A stretch of DNA of 6,515 nt from Oscillospiraceae bacterium (GTDB taxonomy: Bacteria > Bacillota > Clostridia > Oscillospirales > Ruminococcaceae), in assembly GCA_017451665.1 (NCBI GenBank), contig JAFTNX010000111.1, forward strand, positions 1 to 6,515, written 5' to 3'. Numbering within the stretch: the first letter of the stretch is position 1; each line of letters opens with the position of its first letter. The translations under genes and the position numbers were made by a program. Positions 6,272-6,515 of the stretch are shown piece after piece. Under the pieces are notes generated by a model. That model was not told where the DNA came from. It saw nothing but the letters and a program-made list of their open reading frames with translations, and ran no database searches.

Positions 6272-6387
6272 CCAGCGTGACGCTGGACCCTCCTCTGCCA
6301 CATATCCTTTTGTTAGGGACTTGAATTTTGAGTCGTGGCAGGGTTATCGGCTCGCATAGCTCGCCTTAGCGAGATATATCGCTAACC
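6272..6387 (+). repeat. Structured intergenic element (nested hairpins), possible dispersed repeat or ncRNA
   Basis: The 116 nt begin right after the SDR stop and hold little unpaired sequence. Stems in order are: CCAGCG 6272-6277 with CGCTGG 6281-6286 (loop TGA); CCTCTGCCAC ending at 6301 with GTGGCAG 6335-6341, extendable by a G-T pair and a further G-C pair to 9 bp; inside it GACTTG 6318-6323 with TGAGTC 6329-6334; then GGTTA 6342-6346 with TAACC 6383-6387, enclosing CTCGC 6360-6364 with GCGAG 6369-6373. No U-tract follows, and no ORF with a ribosome binding site is present. Its 3' part contains the motif also found after pckG. It may be a MITE or REP-like repeat, a 3' stabiliser of the operon mRNA, or a small RNA. 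I recognise no named family. Confidence 0.5.
6356..6377. repeat. Short hairpin repeat, copy 2
   Basis: The arms ATAGCTCG and CGAGATAT match copy 1 at 3121-3140, but the loop region is CCTTAG instead of ATTG. The ATA/TAT ends and the G-A mismatch are retained in both copies, and the CTCGC/GCGAG stem is here one pair longer. Changed loop with kept arms suggests selection on, or shared descent of, the hairpin. Confidence 0.55.
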
Positions 6388-6400
6388 GAATAAATACAAA

Positions 6401-6432
6401 ACAAAAAGCGTAAAGATTTTTTCTGTACGCTT
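6401..6432 (-). terminator. Hairpin with a U-tract on the minus strand
   Basis: AAGCGTA 6406-6412 pairs with TACGCTT 6426-6432, extended inside by AGA 6414-6416 with TCT 6422-6424 around a five-T loop after one mismatch. Read on the minus strand the stem is followed by TTTTTGTTTTG, as in an intrinsic terminator. On the plus strand only TT follows directly, so it would be weak there. It overlaps the -35 of the next promoter. Which minus-strand transcript it would end is not visible. Confidence 0.5.
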
Positions 6433-6459
6433 GACATTTAATTATTTTTTGATTATAAT
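6431..6459 (+). promoter_or_regulatory. Consensus promoter for a gene beyond the right edge
   Basis: A perfect TTGACA (6431-6436) and TATAAT (6454-6459) are spaced 17 bp apart. The expected start is near 6466. No start codon appears before 6515, so the leader is at least 50 nt. Confidence 0.85.
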
Positions 6460-6484
6460 AGTAATAGAAAAGGCAAATCGTATA

Positions 6485-6497
6485 GACGGTTTCCGTC
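6485..6497 (+). other. Leader hairpin downstream of the right-edge promoter
   Basis: GACGG-TTT-CCGTC forms a 5-bp stem about 20 nt after the predicted transcription start. It resembles the ACGGT-TTT-ACCGT hairpin in the pckG leader. It may be the first stem of a longer leader structure cut by the window edge. Confidence 0.35.
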
Positions 6498-6515
6498 CAT
6501 AGTAAGTTAATAAAT

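Noticed and set aside
6272..6286. CCAGCG/CGCTGG hairpin as the operon's intrinsic terminator
   Set aside because: The stem is followed by ACCCTCC rather than a U-tract, so intrinsic termination there is not supported.
6460..6515. A riboswitch in the leader of the next gene
   Set aside because: Only about 50 nt of the leader are visible and no known conserved core is recognisable.
1..6515. CRISPR array, tRNA, IS element or prophage gene
   Set aside because: No regularly spaced repeats, cloverleaf folds, transposase motifs or phage proteins were seen on either strand.

Overview
The window looks like chromosomal DNA of a low- to mid-GC Gram-positive anaerobe of the Clostridia, most likely near Ruminococcus (Oscillospiraceae/Ruminococcaceae). 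This rests on the strong AGGAGG-type ribosome binding sites, consensus sigma-A promoters (TTGACA-17-TATAAT), AGA/CTT-rich codon use, a GTP-type PEP carboxykinase and a butanol-dehydrogenase-like Fe-alcohol dehydrogenase. The genus is an inference and could not be checked.

Layout. Positions 1-1017 (minus strand) hold the N-terminal 339 codons of a PutP-type Na+/proline symporter that runs off the left edge. A 292-bp divergent intergenic region (1018-1309) carries a minus-strand extended -10 promoter for putP, a perfect 16-bp inverted repeat that fits the clostridial Rex redox-repressor consensus, a near-ideal plus-strand promoter, and a leader of about 108 nt for pckG. pckG (1310-3115) encodes a complete GTP-dependent PEP carboxykinase and ends at a strong intrinsic terminator. 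After about 150 bp containing phased A-tracts, direct repeats and a promoter, a tight three-gene operon follows: an iron-type alcohol dehydrogenase (3320-4501), an atypical NAD(P)-binding epimerase/dehydratase-like SDR (4511-5521) and a classical SDR (5525-6271). Gaps are 9 and 3 nt. The last 244 bp contain no gene. They hold a densely folded element of about 116 nt, a hairpin with a U-tract on the minus strand, and a consensus promoter reading rightward out of the window.

How the parts fit. PEP carboxykinase sits at the PEP/oxaloacetate node of fermentation, and the downstream operon encodes three nucleotide-dependent oxidoreductases, so the window concerns carbon and redox balance. A Rex-like site next to pckG would tie that node to the NADH/NAD+ ratio. 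The substrate of the three-oxidoreductase operon cannot be read from the sequence. A small hairpin motif (ATAGCTCG...GCGAGATATAT) occurs both after pckG and inside the structured element after the operon, which suggests a dispersed intergenic repeat family. No tRNA, rRNA, CRISPR, IS or phage gene was seen.
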